Assembly: GCA_017520935.1 (NCBI GenBank)
Contig: JAFXEF010000052.1
Coordinates: 1-64,000 of the forward strand
Source: Bacteroidaceae bacterium
Lineage (GTDB): Bacteria; Bacteroidota; Bacteroidia; Bacteroidales; Bacteroidaceae
DNA length: 64,000 nt
Direction of reading: 5' to 3'
The translations under genes and the position numbers were made by a program. Under the pieces are notes generated by a model, which saw only the letters and a list, made by a program, of their open reading frames with translations, did not search any database and had not been told where the DNA came from. Positions 16,892 through 25,479 of the stretch are shown piece by piece (position 1 is the stretch's first letter; every line of letters starts with the position of its first letter).

Positions 16892-17488
16892 ATGGAAATA
16901 AAAAGCGCAGAATTTGTCATCAGCAACACCCGGATAGACCGCTGCCCGCAGGACGGGTTGCCTGAATATGCTTTCATCGGGCGTTCCAACGTGGGGAAGT
17001 CGAGCCTCATCAACATGCTGACACGTAAGCCTAAGCTGGCCATGACCTCGGCCACACCGGGCAAGACGATGCTCATCAACCACTTCCTCATCAACAAGGC
17101 GTGGTATCTTGTCGACCTCCCCGGATACGGCTATGCCCAGCGCGGAAAGAAGGCGAAGGACAAGTTGGCGCAAATCATCGAAAGCTATATCCTCGGACGC
17201 GAGCAGATGACCAACCTCTTCCTGCTCATCGACATACGCCACGAACCACTGGCCATTGACCTCGAGTTCATAGAGTGGCTGGGCGAAAACGGAGTGCCCT
17301 TTTCCATCGTATTCACCAAGGCTGACAAGTTGGGCACACAACGCCAGCGCGAGAATGTGGAGCGCTACCTTGCCCGCCTGTCAGAGCAATGGGAAGAGCT
17401 GCCACCGCACTTTGTCACCTCGTCGGAGAAGGGGATCGGGCGCAACGAGGTGCTCGGCTACATAGAGCAGATCAACCGGAGCCTATAG
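16892..17488 (+). CDS. engB: Ribosome biogenesis GTPase EngB/YsxC/YihA
   Basis: GTPase needed for large-subunit assembly. The 198-residue protein shows all G motifs: G1 GRSNVGKSS near 33, G2 Thr in TSATPGKT, G3 DLPGYGYA near 75, G4 TKAD near 140 and G5 SSEKGIG near 180. The ATG at 16892 ([11 protein letters not shown]) is used because an upstream in-frame ATG at 16865 overlaps the -7 box. Monocistronic in appearance. Confidence 0.96.
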   Translation: MEIKSAEFVISNTRIDRCPQDGLPEYAFIGRSNVGKSSLINMLTRKPKLAMTSATPGKTMLINHFLINKAWYLVDLPGYGYAQRGKKAKDKLAQIIESYILGREQMTNLFLLIDIRHEPLAIDLEFIEWLGENGVPFSIVFTKADKLGTQRQRENVERYLARLSEQWEELPPHFVTSSEKGIGRNEVLGYIEQINRSL

Positions 17489-17539
17489 TGCCGAATATCT
17501 TGCCTTCCTGTCGATGAACTTTGTTGTCTCACCGTTTTT

Positions 17540-17605
17540 TCTCATGCAGACTCCGCGGACTTACGCAGAAGCGCTCCATTCTGTGAGAGTCTGCGTGCGA
17601 GGAAA
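17540..17605. repeat. Dispersed CACGCAGACTCCGC-type element, copy 3
   Basis: ctcatgcagactccgcgg...ttacgcagaagcg is followed by gagagtctgcgtgcgag. gcagactc (17546-17553) pairs with gagtctgc (17587-17594). It lies in the short gap between the convergent engB and ABC-F genes. Confidence 0.6.
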
Positions 17606-17651
17606 GAAGAAAACGCTCCGTGAGAGGAGCCCGTTTCTCCTGCTACTCGAC

Positions 17652-19568
17652 TCAGTCGGGTATCTCGCTGAGCTCGAGCCAGCGCATCATCTTCTCGTCC
17701 AACTCGTCATTGATGGCCGACAGGCGGATGGACTTAGCAGTCAGCTCATCGGCACTTAGCGTGCCGGTGCAGAGGGCAGCCTCGATGGTCGCCTTCTCCT
17801 CTTCCAGGGCAGCGATGCACTGCTCCACCTCGGCAAACTCGCGACGTTCCTTGAAGGACTTCTTCTTAGGAGAGGGACGGCCTCTCTCCCCACCCTCTCC
17901 CGAAGGGAGGGAGCCTGCAGACATCGCGGTACCAGTTCCCTTTTTCACCTTTTCCTTAGGCTCCCCTCCCTGGGAGGGGCTGGGGGAGGCTTCCTTCCAC
18001 TCGCGATACTGCGTGTAGTTGCCGGGGAAGTCACGGATGTCGCCCTGGCCGTTGAACACCAGGAGGTGGTCGACGATCTTGTCCATGAAGTAGCGGTCGT
18101 GGCTGACTACGATGACACAACCGGCGAAGTCGCGCAGGTACTCCTCGAGCACCTGTAGGGTGAGGATGTCGAGGTCGTTGGTGGGCTCGTCGAGGATGAG
18201 GAAGTTGGGGTTGCGCATGAGCACGGTGCACAGGTAGAGCCGGCGGCACTCGCCGCCACTGAGCTTGTATACGTAGCTGTGCTGCTTCTCGGGCGGGAAG
18301 AGGAAATGCTGGAGAAACTGTGAGGCGGTGAGCTGCTTGCCACCCGCCATGGGGATGACCTCGGCAATCTCGCGGGCCACGTCGATGACCTTCATCTGTG
18401 TGTCGAACTGTAGGCCCTCTTGCGAGTAGTAGCCGAAACGCACGGTGTCGCCAATATCGAGCCTTCCGCTGTCGGGAGCCTGTTCCCCGAGCAGCACCTT
18501 GAGGAAAGTGCTCTTGCCGGTGCCATTGTCGCCCACGATGCCGAGCTTCTCGTAACGGGAGAAGGTGTAGGAGAACTTGTCGAGGATGCAGCGGTCGCCA
18601 AAGCGGAGCGAGAGCTCGTCGGCCTCGAATATTTTGGAACCGATGTACGAGGCCTTCACGCCTAACTGTACGCGGTCGTTGGCAATGCGTTGCTTGGCCA
18701 CCTTCTCCAGCTCGTAGAAGGCCTCTTCGCGGTAGCGTGCCTTGTGGCCACGGGCCTGAGGCATACGGCGCATCCACTCCAGCTCGGTGCGGTAGAGGTT
18801 GTTGGCACGGATAATCTCAGTGTTGCGAGCCTCGATGCGCTCTTGGCGCTTCTCCAGATAGTAGCTGTAGTTGCCTTTGTAGGAATATACGGTGTGGTCG
18901 TCGATCTCGATGATTTCGTTGCACACGTTGTCGAGGAAGTAGCGGTCGTGCGTCACCATAAGGAGTGTGGCGGTGCTGCGTGTAAGGTAATCCTCGAGCC
19001 ACTCGATGAGCGGGAGATCGAGGTGGTTGGTAGGCTCGTCGAGGATGAGCATGTCGGGATTGCCGATGAGTACGTTGGCGAGAGCCACGCGCTTGAGTTG
19101 TCCGCCCGATAGTGTCTCTACCCGCTGGGCATAGTCGGTGATATGTAGCGAGGTGAGTATCTGCTTGGCACGCTGCTCGTAGTTCCAGGCATCGGCATGC
19201 TCCATACGGTCGAGCAGGGTATCCAGGTTCGGGGTACCGGGGGTGTCCAGGCATTGTTCATATTCGCGGATGAGCTGAAGCGTGTCATTGGTCTCATGGA
19301 AGCAAGCCTCCAGTACGGTAAGCCCTGCCGGATAGGTGGGGCGCTGGCGCAGGTAGCCCACCCGCAGGTCGTTCTTATAGACGATGGAGCCGCTATCGTG
19401 ACCCTCGATACCTGCTAACACATCGAGCAGGGTGCTCTTGCCGGCACCGTTGCGGGCTATGAGACCCACGCGCTGTCCCTGGGCCACACCAAATGATATG
19501 CCCTCGAAGAGCACCAGGTCGCCGAACGATTTCGTCAGACCGTCAACTTGCAGGTAGGGAATCAGCAT
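17652..19568 (-). CDS. ABC-F family ATPase (Uup-like) with in-frame repeat insertion
   Basis: Soluble twin-ATPase that acts on ribosomes. First cassette (about 1-240): Walker A GLIARNGAGKST, signature LSGGQLKR, Walker B MLILDEPTNHLD. Second (about 315-530): GIVGDNGTGKST, LSGGECRR, FLILDEPTNDLD. The linker is RQERIEARNTEIIRANNLYRTELEWMRR. A C-terminal coiled coil (FKERREFAEVEQCIAALEEE...) is the Uup hallmark. Between the second cassette and the coiled coil, residues ~526-563 read EASPSPSQGGEPKE...SAGSLPSGEGG and are encoded by a G/C-rich palindromic repeat also found in the neighbouring gene. The start ATG overlaps the stop of the upstream DUF3805-like gene (ATGCTGA), so the two are translationally coupled. 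Confidence 0.92.
   Translation of the reverse strand: MLIPYLQVDGLTKSFGDLVLFEGISFGVAQGQRVGLIARNGAGKSTLLDVLAGIEGHDSGSIVYKNDLRVGYLRQRPTYPAGLTVLEACFHETNDTLQLIREYEQCLDTPGTPNLDTLLDRMEHADAWNYEQRAKQILTSLHITDYAQRVETLSGGQLKRVALANVLIGNPDMLILDEPTNHLDLPLIEWLEDYLTRSTATLLMVTHDRYFLDNVCNEIIEIDDHTVYSYKGNYSYYLEKRQERIEARNTEIIRANNLYRTELEWMRRMPQARGHKARYREEAFYELEKVAKQRIANDRVQLGVKASYIGSKIFEADELSLRFGDRCILDKFSYTFSRYEKLGIVGDNGTGKSTFLKVLLGEQAPDSGRLDIGDTVRFGYYSQEGLQFDTQMKVIDVAREIAEVIPMAGGKQLTASQFLQHFLFPPEKQHSYVYKLSGGECRRLYLCTVLMRNPNFLILDEPTNDLDILTLQVLEEYLRDFAGCVIVVSHDRYFMDKIVDHLLVFNGQGDIRDFPGNYTQYREWKEASPSPSQGGEPKEKVKKGTGTAMSAGSLPSGEGGERGRPSPKKKSFKERREFAEVEQCIAALEEEKATIEAALCTGTLSADELTAKSIRLSAINDELDEKMMRWLELSEIPD
17879..17990. 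repeat. Palindromic repeat element, copy A, inside the ABC-F coding sequence
   Basis: G/C-rich arms (cccctccctgggagggg at 17963-17979; an imperfect partner around 17893-17912) flank the core catcgcggt at 17922-17930. Relatives with the same core and arms are at 20019-20104 and 23816-23930. Read in the gene's frame it adds about 38 low-complexity residues without a stop. Confidence 0.8.
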
Positions 19569-20434
19569 ACGGCCTCGGCTATTCGCGTACGTATATCTTC
19601 TACTATCTTCGTCACGTCAGCCTCGGCCAAAGCCTCGCCCTGCTTGCCGAAGAGGAGCATGGGGCGTGCCACACAGGTGGTGCCATACATGAGCACAGGG
19701 GCTTCTACCTTGCCGTTGACGAAGGTGTTCCACTCTAAGCCCTCGATGCTCTCGGTGAGGAGTGCGCATAGCGTGATACCCATGACGGCACCGGCATCGC
19801 TCCGCAACTGCTTGGTCAGCTCGGGGCGTGAGGCAATCTTCTGTAATAACCGTACATTGTAGTCGAAGTCGCGGAAACGCTCCTTGAAAAGCTTCATCCC
19901 CAGCTCCTCGATGGTGGCATAGCACGACTCGATGAGCTCGACCTCGGACACACGAACGGGGATGTATTGGTTGTGGAATGTGTCGCGGGGCTGCAAGATT
20001 TCGAGAGAGGCGATGATGGCCTCCCCCCTGCCCCTCCCAAGGAGGGGTGATTCTGTCATCGCGGAGCCAAATTCCCCTCCTTGGGAAGGGTTATGGGAGG
20101 CCTCCGTAAACGAACATTCCACACAGGTCTGTCCACAACCAATCACCCAGCGATGGGTTACATACTCCACCAACTCCTCGGTAAACGACTCGGCACTATA
20201 CACCGTCTCCCAGCGGCTAACCTTTGCCAGTTTGGAACCAGGGGTATTCAGCGTGTCGCGCATCATCTTGTCACCAAACGCGGGCGAGGCATCACGATAG
20301 GCCGAAATACGGAAGTTGCCGTCCCATTTTTCGGGATTATAGAAGAGGAAACAGTCGGGCTCTTCGCTGAACTCAAACCACTCTTCGGGGTACGAAAATG
20401 CAAACCACGAACCGGGAGATATAAACTTTTTCAT
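19562..20434 (-). CDS. DUF3805/DUF3806-like cytoplasmic protein with in-frame repeat insertion
   Basis: Function unknown. The 290-residue protein has an N-terminal alpha+beta part (SPGSWFAFSYPEEWFEFSEEPDCFLFYNPEKW, given here by its positions 6-37) and a helical C-terminal part (ELGMKLFKERFRDFDYN, TLCALLTESIEGLEW) that resemble the Bacteroidales DUF3805 and DUF3806 domains; that assignment is from memory of the families. Residues ~110-138 (EASHNPSQGGE...SPLLGRGRGEA) interrupt the fold and are encoded by a palindromic repeat related to the one in the ABC-F gene. The gene precedes and overlaps that ABC-F gene by 7 bp. No signal peptide. Confidence 0.7.
   Translation of the reverse strand: MKKFISPGSWFAFSYPEEWFEFSEEPDCFLFYNPEKWDGNFRISAYRDASPAFGDKMMRDTLNTPGSKLAKVSRWETVYSAESFTEELVEYVTHRWVIGCGQTCVECSFTEASHNPSQGGEFGSAMTESPLLGRGRGEAIIASLEILQPRDTFHNQYIPVRVSEVELIESCYATIEELGMKLFKERFRDFDYNVRLLQKIASRPELTKQLRSDAGAVMGITLCALLTESIEGLEWNTFVNGKVEAPVLMYGTTCVARPMLLFGKQGEALAEADVTKIVEDIRTRIAEAVC
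20019..20104. repeat. Palindromic repeat element, copy B, inside the DUF3805-like coding sequence
   Basis: Arms cccctcccaaggagggg (20031-20047) and cccctccttgggaaggg, core catcgcgg (20057-20064), outer ends gcctccccc and gggaggc. Same orientation and same reading frame as copy A: both encode EAS-x-PSQGGE on the minus strand. Confidence 0.8.
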
Positions 20435-20518
20435 TTCTCAAGTGTTGTTTATTCGTAAAATATCGGGTACAAAATTAAAAAAAAATGGTCAACGTATTGC
20501 CATTATAAATAAAATATC

Positions 20519-20526
20519 TATTTTTG
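20519..20526 (+). promoter_or_regulatory. -7 box of rho
   Basis: TATTTTTG, with ATTG about 20 bp upstream (20497-20499). It implies a leader of about 120 nt before the rho ATG at 20653; a long leader would fit autoregulation of rho, which I infer only. The 218-bp gap 20435-20652 holds nothing else. Confidence 0.55.
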
Positions 20527-20652
20527 CACCGTCAAATTCTACTTCACACAACGTTTTCCTTAAAAATCTGTAAAAGAGCAAGCAACATCACCTCGTGAGA
20601 GGAGTATGCTGAGTGTGGAGTGAAATGTATAAATCACACATTTTGCATCTAT

Positions 20653-22716
20653 ATGTACAATATCATTCAACTGAACAACAAAGAAGTGGGCGAACTGCAG
20701 GAAATCGCCAATGAAATGGGCATCAAAGGTGTCAAATCACTCGAACGCCAAGACCTTATCTACCGTATCCTCGACGAGCAGGCCATTGCTGGAGCACAAA
20801 AGAAGGTGGCAGCCGAAGAGGGCAAGGCTGAACGTCGCCAGCGCGCACGTATCAACAAGAAAGAGGTAGCCAGCAAAGTTTACTCGGTCGACAAGAACAA
20901 GGCCGAGAAAATCGACGATACACCGAAGATTGTAGCCTCTCCCGTGGATGAGAGAATGGAAGAGAAGGAGAATGTCCAGCCTGCTGCTCCCAAAGAGGAA
21001 CCGCAACTCCCCACTGCTGATGCAACGACACTGCAGGAGGTGAAGGAGGAAACTCCCGCCCAAGGCAAGAAGCGCGGACGCAAGTCGAAAGCACAAAAGG
21101 CTGCCGAGGCAGCAGCCAATGAGCAGGGCGCAACAGCAGCAACCGCAGAAATGACTACCCCTTCGAAGGAAACAGATGTAGAGGAGCCTACCAAAGCGGA
21201 GCAGAAGGAGGCTAATCCCGAACAACCGGTAGCCACCGACACACCTGTACAGGGCAAGAAGCGCGGACGCAAGTCGAAAGCACAAAAAGCTGCCGAGGCA
21301 GCAGCCAAGGAGGGCGAACTTGCCTCTAACGAAGAGGTTCCGGCGGAAACTGCGACTGATGATTTTGTACCCATCGAAGAGCTGCCCACGGAATCCGCCG
21401 AGCTCCCTGCCGAGCTCATCGGCAAGTTTGAAGCTACCAAGCTGGAGCAGCCTGCCGCAGCTACACAAAACGAGCCTAACAAGAAACCCAAGCATAAGAA
21501 GGGCGGCTATGCCGAAGCCTACCTCGAAACCACACAAAGCAAACAATCCGAAGCCAAAGAGCAAGAACTGCAACGCAAGCCCGAACGTATCTACGACTTC
21601 GAAGACATCATTGAGGTGAATGGCGTGCTCGAGATTATGCCGGACAACTACGGGTTCCTCCGTTCGGCCGACTACAACTATCTGGCCTCACCCGACGATA
21701 TCTATGTGGCACAGCACCAGATACGCCTCCACGGCCTTAAGACCGGCGATGTGGTGGAAGGTACCATCCGTCCCGCTCGTGAGGGTGAGAAATACTTCCC
21801 GCTGGTGAAGATAAACCGTATCAACGGACTTACCCCCAGCGTAGTGCGTGACCGCGTACCTTTCGAGCATCTTACTCCGCTCTTCCCTGATGAGAAGTTC
21901 ACCCTCTGCACTGGCAACTACGACAATCTGTCTGCCCGTGTGGTGGACCTCTTCTCGCCTATTGGCAAGGGACAGCGCGGCCTTATTGTGGCACAGCCAA
22001 AAACCGGTAAGACCATCCTCTTGAAGGATATCGCCAATGCCATCGCCGCCAATCACCCCGAGGTATATATGATCATGTTGCTCATTGACGAACGCCCCGA
22101 GGAGGTGACCGATATGGCACGTAGCGTCAATGCCGAGGTTATAGCCTCTACCTTCGACGAGCCTGCCGAGCGCCACGTGAAGATTGCCGGCATCGTACTC
22201 GAAAAGGCCAAGCGCATGGTAGAGTGCGGTCACGATGTAGTCATCTTCCTTGACTCCATCACACGTCTTGCCCGTGCCTACAACACCGTGTCACCCGCTT
22301 CTGGTAAGGTTCTCTCGGGAGGTGTCGATGCCAATGCCCTGCACAAGCCCAAGCGTTTCTTCGGTGCGGCACGTAACATCGAGAACGGAGGTTCGCTCAC
22401 CATCATCGCTACCGCTCTCACCGAGACTGGCTCTAAGATGGACGAAGTCATCTTCGAGGAGTTCAAGGGTACAGGTAACATGGAACTCCAGCTCGACCGT
22501 AACCTCTCTAACAAACGTATCTTCCCCGCTGTGAACATCGTGGCATCAAGCACCCGTCGCGATGATTTGCTCCACGATAAGCAGACTCTGGATCGCATGT
22601 GGATACTCCGCAAGTTCCTCTCCGATATGAACCCCATCGAGGCCATGGACTTCGTCAAAGGCCGATTGGAGAATACCAAAACCAACGAGGAGTTTCTCCT
22701 GAGCATGAACTCGTAA
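20653..22716 (+). CDS. rho: Transcription termination factor Rho with long disordered insertion
   Basis: Hexameric RNA helicase ending transcription. ATG at 20653 ([19 protein letters not shown]) is chosen; an in-frame ATG at 20620 adds an implausible leader. Order: N-terminal helical Rho_N domain (1-45), a ~280-residue Ala/Glu/Lys/Pro-rich disordered insertion, the cold-shock-like RNA-binding domain ([15 protein letters not shown]... near 335), and the ATPase with Walker [15 protein letters not shown], Walker [18 protein letters not shown]-loop and R-loop ([16 protein letters not shown]). The insertion makes it 687 residues versus ~420 in E. coli; in B. theta Rho a similar insertion drives phase separation and gut fitness (established for that species). 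Here it contains a 59-bp duplication with [10 protein letters not shown] motifs. Confidence 0.96.
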   Translation: MYNIIQLNNKEVGELQEIANEMGIKGVKSLERQDLIYRILDEQAIAGAQKKVAAEEGKAERRQRARINKKEVASKVYSVDKNKAEKIDDTPKIVASPVDERMEEKENVQPAAPKEEPQLPTADATTLQEVKEETPAQGKKRGRKSKAQKAAEAAANEQGATAATAEMTTPSKETDVEEPTKAEQKEANPEQPVATDTPVQGKKRGRKSKAQKAAEAAAKEGELASNEEVPAETATDDFVPIEELPTESAELPAELIGKFEATKLEQPAAATQNEPNKKPKHKKGGYAEAYLETTQSKQSEAKEQELQRKPERIYDFEDIIEVNGVLEIMPDNYGFLRSADYNYLASPDDIYVAQHQIRLHGLKTGDVVEGTIRPAREGEKYFPLVKINRINGLTPSVVRDRVPFEHLTPLFPDEKFTLCTGNYDNLSARVVDLFSPIGKGQRGLIVAQPKTGKTILLKDIANAIAANHPEVYMIMLLIDERPEEVTDMARSVNAEVIASTFDEPAERHVKIAGIVLEKAKRMVECGHDVVIFLDSITRLARAYNTVSPASGKVLSGGVDANALHKPKRFFGAARNIENGGSLTIIATALTETGSKMDEVIFEEFKGTGNMELQLDRNLSNKRIFPAVNIVASSTRRDDLLHDKQTLDRMWILRKFLSDMNPIEAMDFVKGRLENTKTNEEFLLSMNS
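21061..21308. repeat. rho: 59-bp in-frame direct repeat in the rho disordered region
   Basis: Bases 21061-21119 and 21250-21308 are nearly identical and 189 bp (63 codons) apart. Each encodes [19 protein letters not shown], whose GKKRGRK core resembles an AT-hook or nucleic-acid-binding basic patch. Confidence 0.85.
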
Positions 22717-22742
22717 ACGCAACGGAGTACAAATAGAGTAAG

Positions 22743-22778
22743 AAGAGGTTGGATACGTGTCCAACCTCTTTTTTTTTG
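22743..22778 (+). terminator. Terminator of rho
   Basis: aagaggttgga (22743-22753) and tccaacctctt (22760-22770) form a perfect 11-bp stem with a 6-base loop and an 8-T tail. Confidence 0.92.
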
Positions 22779-22813
22779 ATTCTATTTTGGATGAGAGGAC
22801 GAAGCTCCTCTTT

Positions 22814-22893
22814 CCTAAGAACTGTGAGCGGCAGTGCCGTTCAGCCTTTCGTCCCGTTCTTAGGGACGAAAGAATGCCCTTTGTGGCGAACGG
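22814..22893. repeat. Overlapping, mutually exclusive palindromes
   Basis: cctaagaac (22814-22822) can pair with gttcttagg (22856-22864), while ctttcgtccc (22846-22855) can pair with gggacgaaag (22863-22872). The second arms share bases 22863-22864. A third pair is ccgttc (22837-22842) with gaacgg (22888-22893). This fills most of the gap between rho and the SDR gene. Confidence 0.55.
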
Positions 22894-22939
22894 AAAAAAG
22901 GATGTGACGGGCGCGAAACCTTTGCCTCGCTATTTGTTA

Positions 22940-22947
22940 TACATTTG
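22940..22947 (+). promoter_or_regulatory. -7 box of the SDR gene
   Basis: TACATTTG, 50 bp before the ATG at 22998. TTTG at 22921-22924 is only 15 bp upstream, closer than usual. Confidence 0.5.
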
Positions 22948-22997
22948 CAGTGCGAAAGCAGGTAATACAAATAGTTGTTAAAGGTAAAAAATCTGTT

Positions 22998-23804
22998 ATG
23001 AAAATCAGTAACAATAGCGTGCTTATCACTGGCGGAGCATCAGGTATAGGCAAGATTATGGGCCGCATAGCCTTGGAGAAGGGAGCGCGGGTGCTCGTCA
23101 TTTGGGATATCAACCAGGTGGGTATCGATGCCACCGTGAAGGAGTTGAGTGCCAAGGGAAACGTGATAGGACGGCATGTGGACGTATCGGACAACGAGGA
23201 TGTGAAGGTTGCCTATGCGGCTTCCGTGGAGGCGTGTGGCGAGGTGGATATCGTGATTAACTGTGCAGGCATCATCACAAGCAACAAGACTTTCGATCGT
23301 GTGGAGGTATCGGAGATTGACCGCACGATGCGCATCAACACCATCGCTCCGATGTATGTGGCATTGCAGGCACTGCCCGACATGAAACGTCGTGACAAAG
23401 GACATATATGCAATATCGCCTCGGCAGGCGGCATGCTTTCAAATCCCAAGATGTCGGTATATGCCGCATCCAAGTGGGGGGTCATCGGATGGTCTGACTC
23501 GGTGCGCATAGAGTTGCAGGAGGAGAGGTCCAACGTACACCTTACCACCATCGCACCTTATTATATAAATACAGGTATGTTCGATGGGGTGAAGTCGCCC
23601 ATTATTCCCATTCTTGACCCTGAGCGTACCGCTGCCAAGATACTGCGTGCCATAGAGAAGGACAAGCGCTTCAAAGGCATTCCCTTCGGTTTCCACTTTA
23701 TCCGCTTCTGGCAATTCCTGCTCCCAACAAGGATTTTTGACTTTTTTTTCGGGAAAGTCTTTGGTATTTATCATGCAATGGATAACTTTACAGGACGAAA
23801 GTAA
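22998..23804 (+). CDS. Short-chain dehydrogenase/reductase
   Basis: NAD(P)-dependent oxidoreductase; its layout resembles the retinol/17-beta-hydroxysteroid dehydrogenase branch. Motifs: LITGGASGIGK near 8 (cofactor loop), DVSDNEDV near 63, NCAG near 87, catalytic IASAGG Ser near 140 and YAASK near 156. An Asp/Asn after strand 2 (IWDINQ) suggests NAD preference. The last ~45 residues (FHFIRFWQFLLPTRIFDFFFGKVFGIYHAMD) are hydrophobic and could bind the membrane, as in long-chain or sterol-type SDRs. ATG at 22998 is used; an upstream in-frame GTG at 22950 overlaps the promoter. The next gene is an aldehyde dehydrogenase, so alcohol-to-acid oxidation of a lipid-like substrate is a reasonable guess. 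Confidence 0.85.
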   Translation: MKISNNSVLITGGASGIGKIMGRIALEKGARVLVIWDINQVGIDATVKELSAKGNVIGRHVDVSDNEDVKVAYAASVEACGEVDIVINCAGIITSNKTFDRVEVSEIDRTMRINTIAPMYVALQALPDMKRRDKGHICNIASAGGMLSNPKMSVYAASKWGVIGWSDSVRIELQEERSNVHLTTIAPYYINTGMFDGVKSPIIPILDPERTAAKILRAIEKDKRFKGIPFGFHFIRFWQFLLPTRIFDFFFGKVFGIYHAMDNFTGRK

Positions 23805-23815
23805 AAAGAACTATG

Positions 23816-23930
23816 CTGCCCCTCCCTGTGTGGGAGGAAATACAGGGACTATTGAATAATTAATCATTAATGACACCCACATTACCGCGATGCCGGTAAG
23901 TCCTCTCTCATAGGGGGGATTTAGGTGGAG
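23816..23930. repeat. Palindromic repeat element, copy C, intergenic and opposite orientation
   Basis: cctccctgtgtgggagg at the left, core ccgcgatg (23885-23892, reverse of the core of copies A and B) and a C/T-rich arm tcctctctcataggggggattt at the right in broken form. It lies between the SDR and aldehyde dehydrogenase genes and ends within about 10 bp of the latter's start. Confidence 0.6.
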
Positions 23931-23939
23931 CTTCTATTT

Positions 23940-25328
23940 ATGATACCATCCGTTATCGAATCCCAGCGCGCCTTCTTCCATACAGGCGCCACGCTCGGCC
24001 TCAATTTCCGCCGACAGATGCTCAAGAAGTTGCAAGGCGCATTGGACAAGTGGGAGAAGCCGCTCGCCGATGCCCTTTGGACTGATCTCCACAAGTCGTA
24101 TGAGGAGGCCTATCTCACCGAACTGAGCATAGTGAAGGGCGAAGTGAAAAACCATCTGCGTCACCTTGGCAGCTGGGTCAAGCGCAAGCGTGTGAGCACC
24201 CCTATCAAGATGTTTCCATCGAGAAGTTTTATCGTGAGCGAGCCACTCGGCAACACACTCATCATGGCTCCGTGGAACTATCCCGTGCAACTACTGCTCA
24301 ACCCACTCGTGGGGGCTATCTCGGCCGGATGCACTGCCGTGTTGAAGCCCTCGCCCTACGTGCCCAACGTATCGGCCACGCTGGCCCGGATGATTGAAGA
24401 CACCTTTGACTCGCAATACATCGCTGTGGTGCAAGGCAATCGAGAGGTCAATCAAGCACTGCTTGCCCAGCGCTTCGACCTCATCTTCTTCACCGGAAGT
24501 CCTTCATTGGGAAAGATGGTGATGGAAGCTGCATCGAAGCATCTCACACCCGTCATCCTCGAACTGGGTGGCAAGAGTCCCTGCATCGTAGACCGAGATG
24601 CCGATATCAAGACTGCCGCCAAGCGTATTGCCTGGGGCAAGACGCTCAACTCGGGGCAGACCTGTATCGCGCCGGATTACCTGCTTATCCACGAGGAGGT
24701 GAAGGAACACTTCATCGAAGCCTTCGCCAAGGCCGTGAAGGAATTGCATGGCAGCGATATTAAAGCACATAAGCATTATGTACGTATGGTGAGTGACCGC
24801 GCTTTTGAGCGTGTGAAAGGCTATCTCGCTGAGGGCGATATCCTCTATGGCGGGCGTACCGATGCCAGCGAGCGTTTCATCGAGCCCACCATACTTGATC
24901 CACACATCAGCCTCAGCGATGCCGATGCCGATGCAAAGGCCAACGGCAAGGCTGTACTCACCGAAGAAATCTTCGGCCCCGTATTCCCGCTGCTCACCTT
25001 CAAGGAGTCGGATGAGGTCGTAGCTTACATCACTCGTCGCGAAAAGCCGTTAGCTTTCTATTATTTCGGTAGTGAGGAGAATGGTTGGCGCATCCTGCAT
25101 CATACCTCATCGGGCGGTGCCTGCATCAACGATACCATCATGCACATAGCCAACGAACACGTCCCCTTCGGCGGTGTAGGGAACTCTGGTATGGGTGCCT
25201 ATCACGGTGAGGAGAGTTTCCGTGCCTTTTCACACCGCCGAACGGTAGTGGCCACAGGCACCTGGATTGATCTCCCCTTCCGCTACATGCCCTACAGGAT
25301 GTTCGGGCTGGTGAAGAAGATTGTGTAA
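23940..25328 (+). CDS. Aldehyde dehydrogenase (class 3-like)
   Basis: Oxidises aldehydes to acids with NAD(P). Motifs: APWNYPVQL near 105 (cofactor and oxyanion Asn), GSPSLGKMVMEAA near 185, catalytic Glu in LELGGKSP near 205, catalytic Cys in NSGQTCIAPDYLL near 240, EEIFGPVFPLLTF near 340. At 462 residues without an N-terminal extension, and with a hydrophobic C-terminus (FRYMPYRMFGLVKKIV), it fits the class 3/fatty aldehyde group. ATG at 23940 (MIPSVIESQ) is taken; a GTG at 23925 in frame lies in repeat copy C. It follows the SDR on the same strand and ends at a strong bidirectional hairpin. Confidence 0.93.
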   Translation: MIPSVIESQRAFFHTGATLGLNFRRQMLKKLQGALDKWEKPLADALWTDLHKSYEEAYLTELSIVKGEVKNHLRHLGSWVKRKRVSTPIKMFPSRSFIVSEPLGNTLIMAPWNYPVQLLLNPLVGAISAGCTAVLKPSPYVPNVSATLARMIEDTFDSQYIAVVQGNREVNQALLAQRFDLIFFTGSPSLGKMVMEAASKHLTPVILELGGKSPCIVDRDADIKTAAKRIAWGKTLNSGQTCIAPDYLLIHEEVKEHFIEAFAKAVKELHGSDIKAHKHYVRMVSDRAFERVKGYLAEGDILYGGRTDASERFIEPTILDPHISLSDADADAKANGKAVLTEEIFGPVFPLLTFKESDEVVAYITRREKPLAFYYFGSEENGWRILHHTSSGGACINDTIMHIANEHVPFGGVGNSGMGAYHGEESFRAFSHRRTVVATGTWIDLPFRYMPYRMFGLVKKIV

Positions 25329-25413
25329 CATAGTGCCGGAAACTTTCCGATGGACTATATGGACTGGCATTCACTTGCCAGCCTGTCCTCAAAGTAATGG
25401 TGGAACTAAAATG

Positions 25414-25448
25414 AATGCGAGGATACATCTTAGGTGTATCCTCGCATT
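25414..25448. terminator. 14-bp hairpin between convergent genes
   Basis: aatgcgaggataca (25414-25427) and tgtatcctcgcatt (25435-25448) form a perfect 14-bp stem with a 7-base loop. It can serve both the aldehyde dehydrogenase (+) and ppiD (-), though T runs are short. Confidence 0.75.
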
Positions 25449-25479
25449 ACTATATGAATTATTATGGAAACGAGTCTGA

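Noticed and set aside
22757-22981. 74-residue ORF after rho
   Set aside because: It begins in the T tail of the rho terminator and covers the overlapping palindromes and the SDR promoter.
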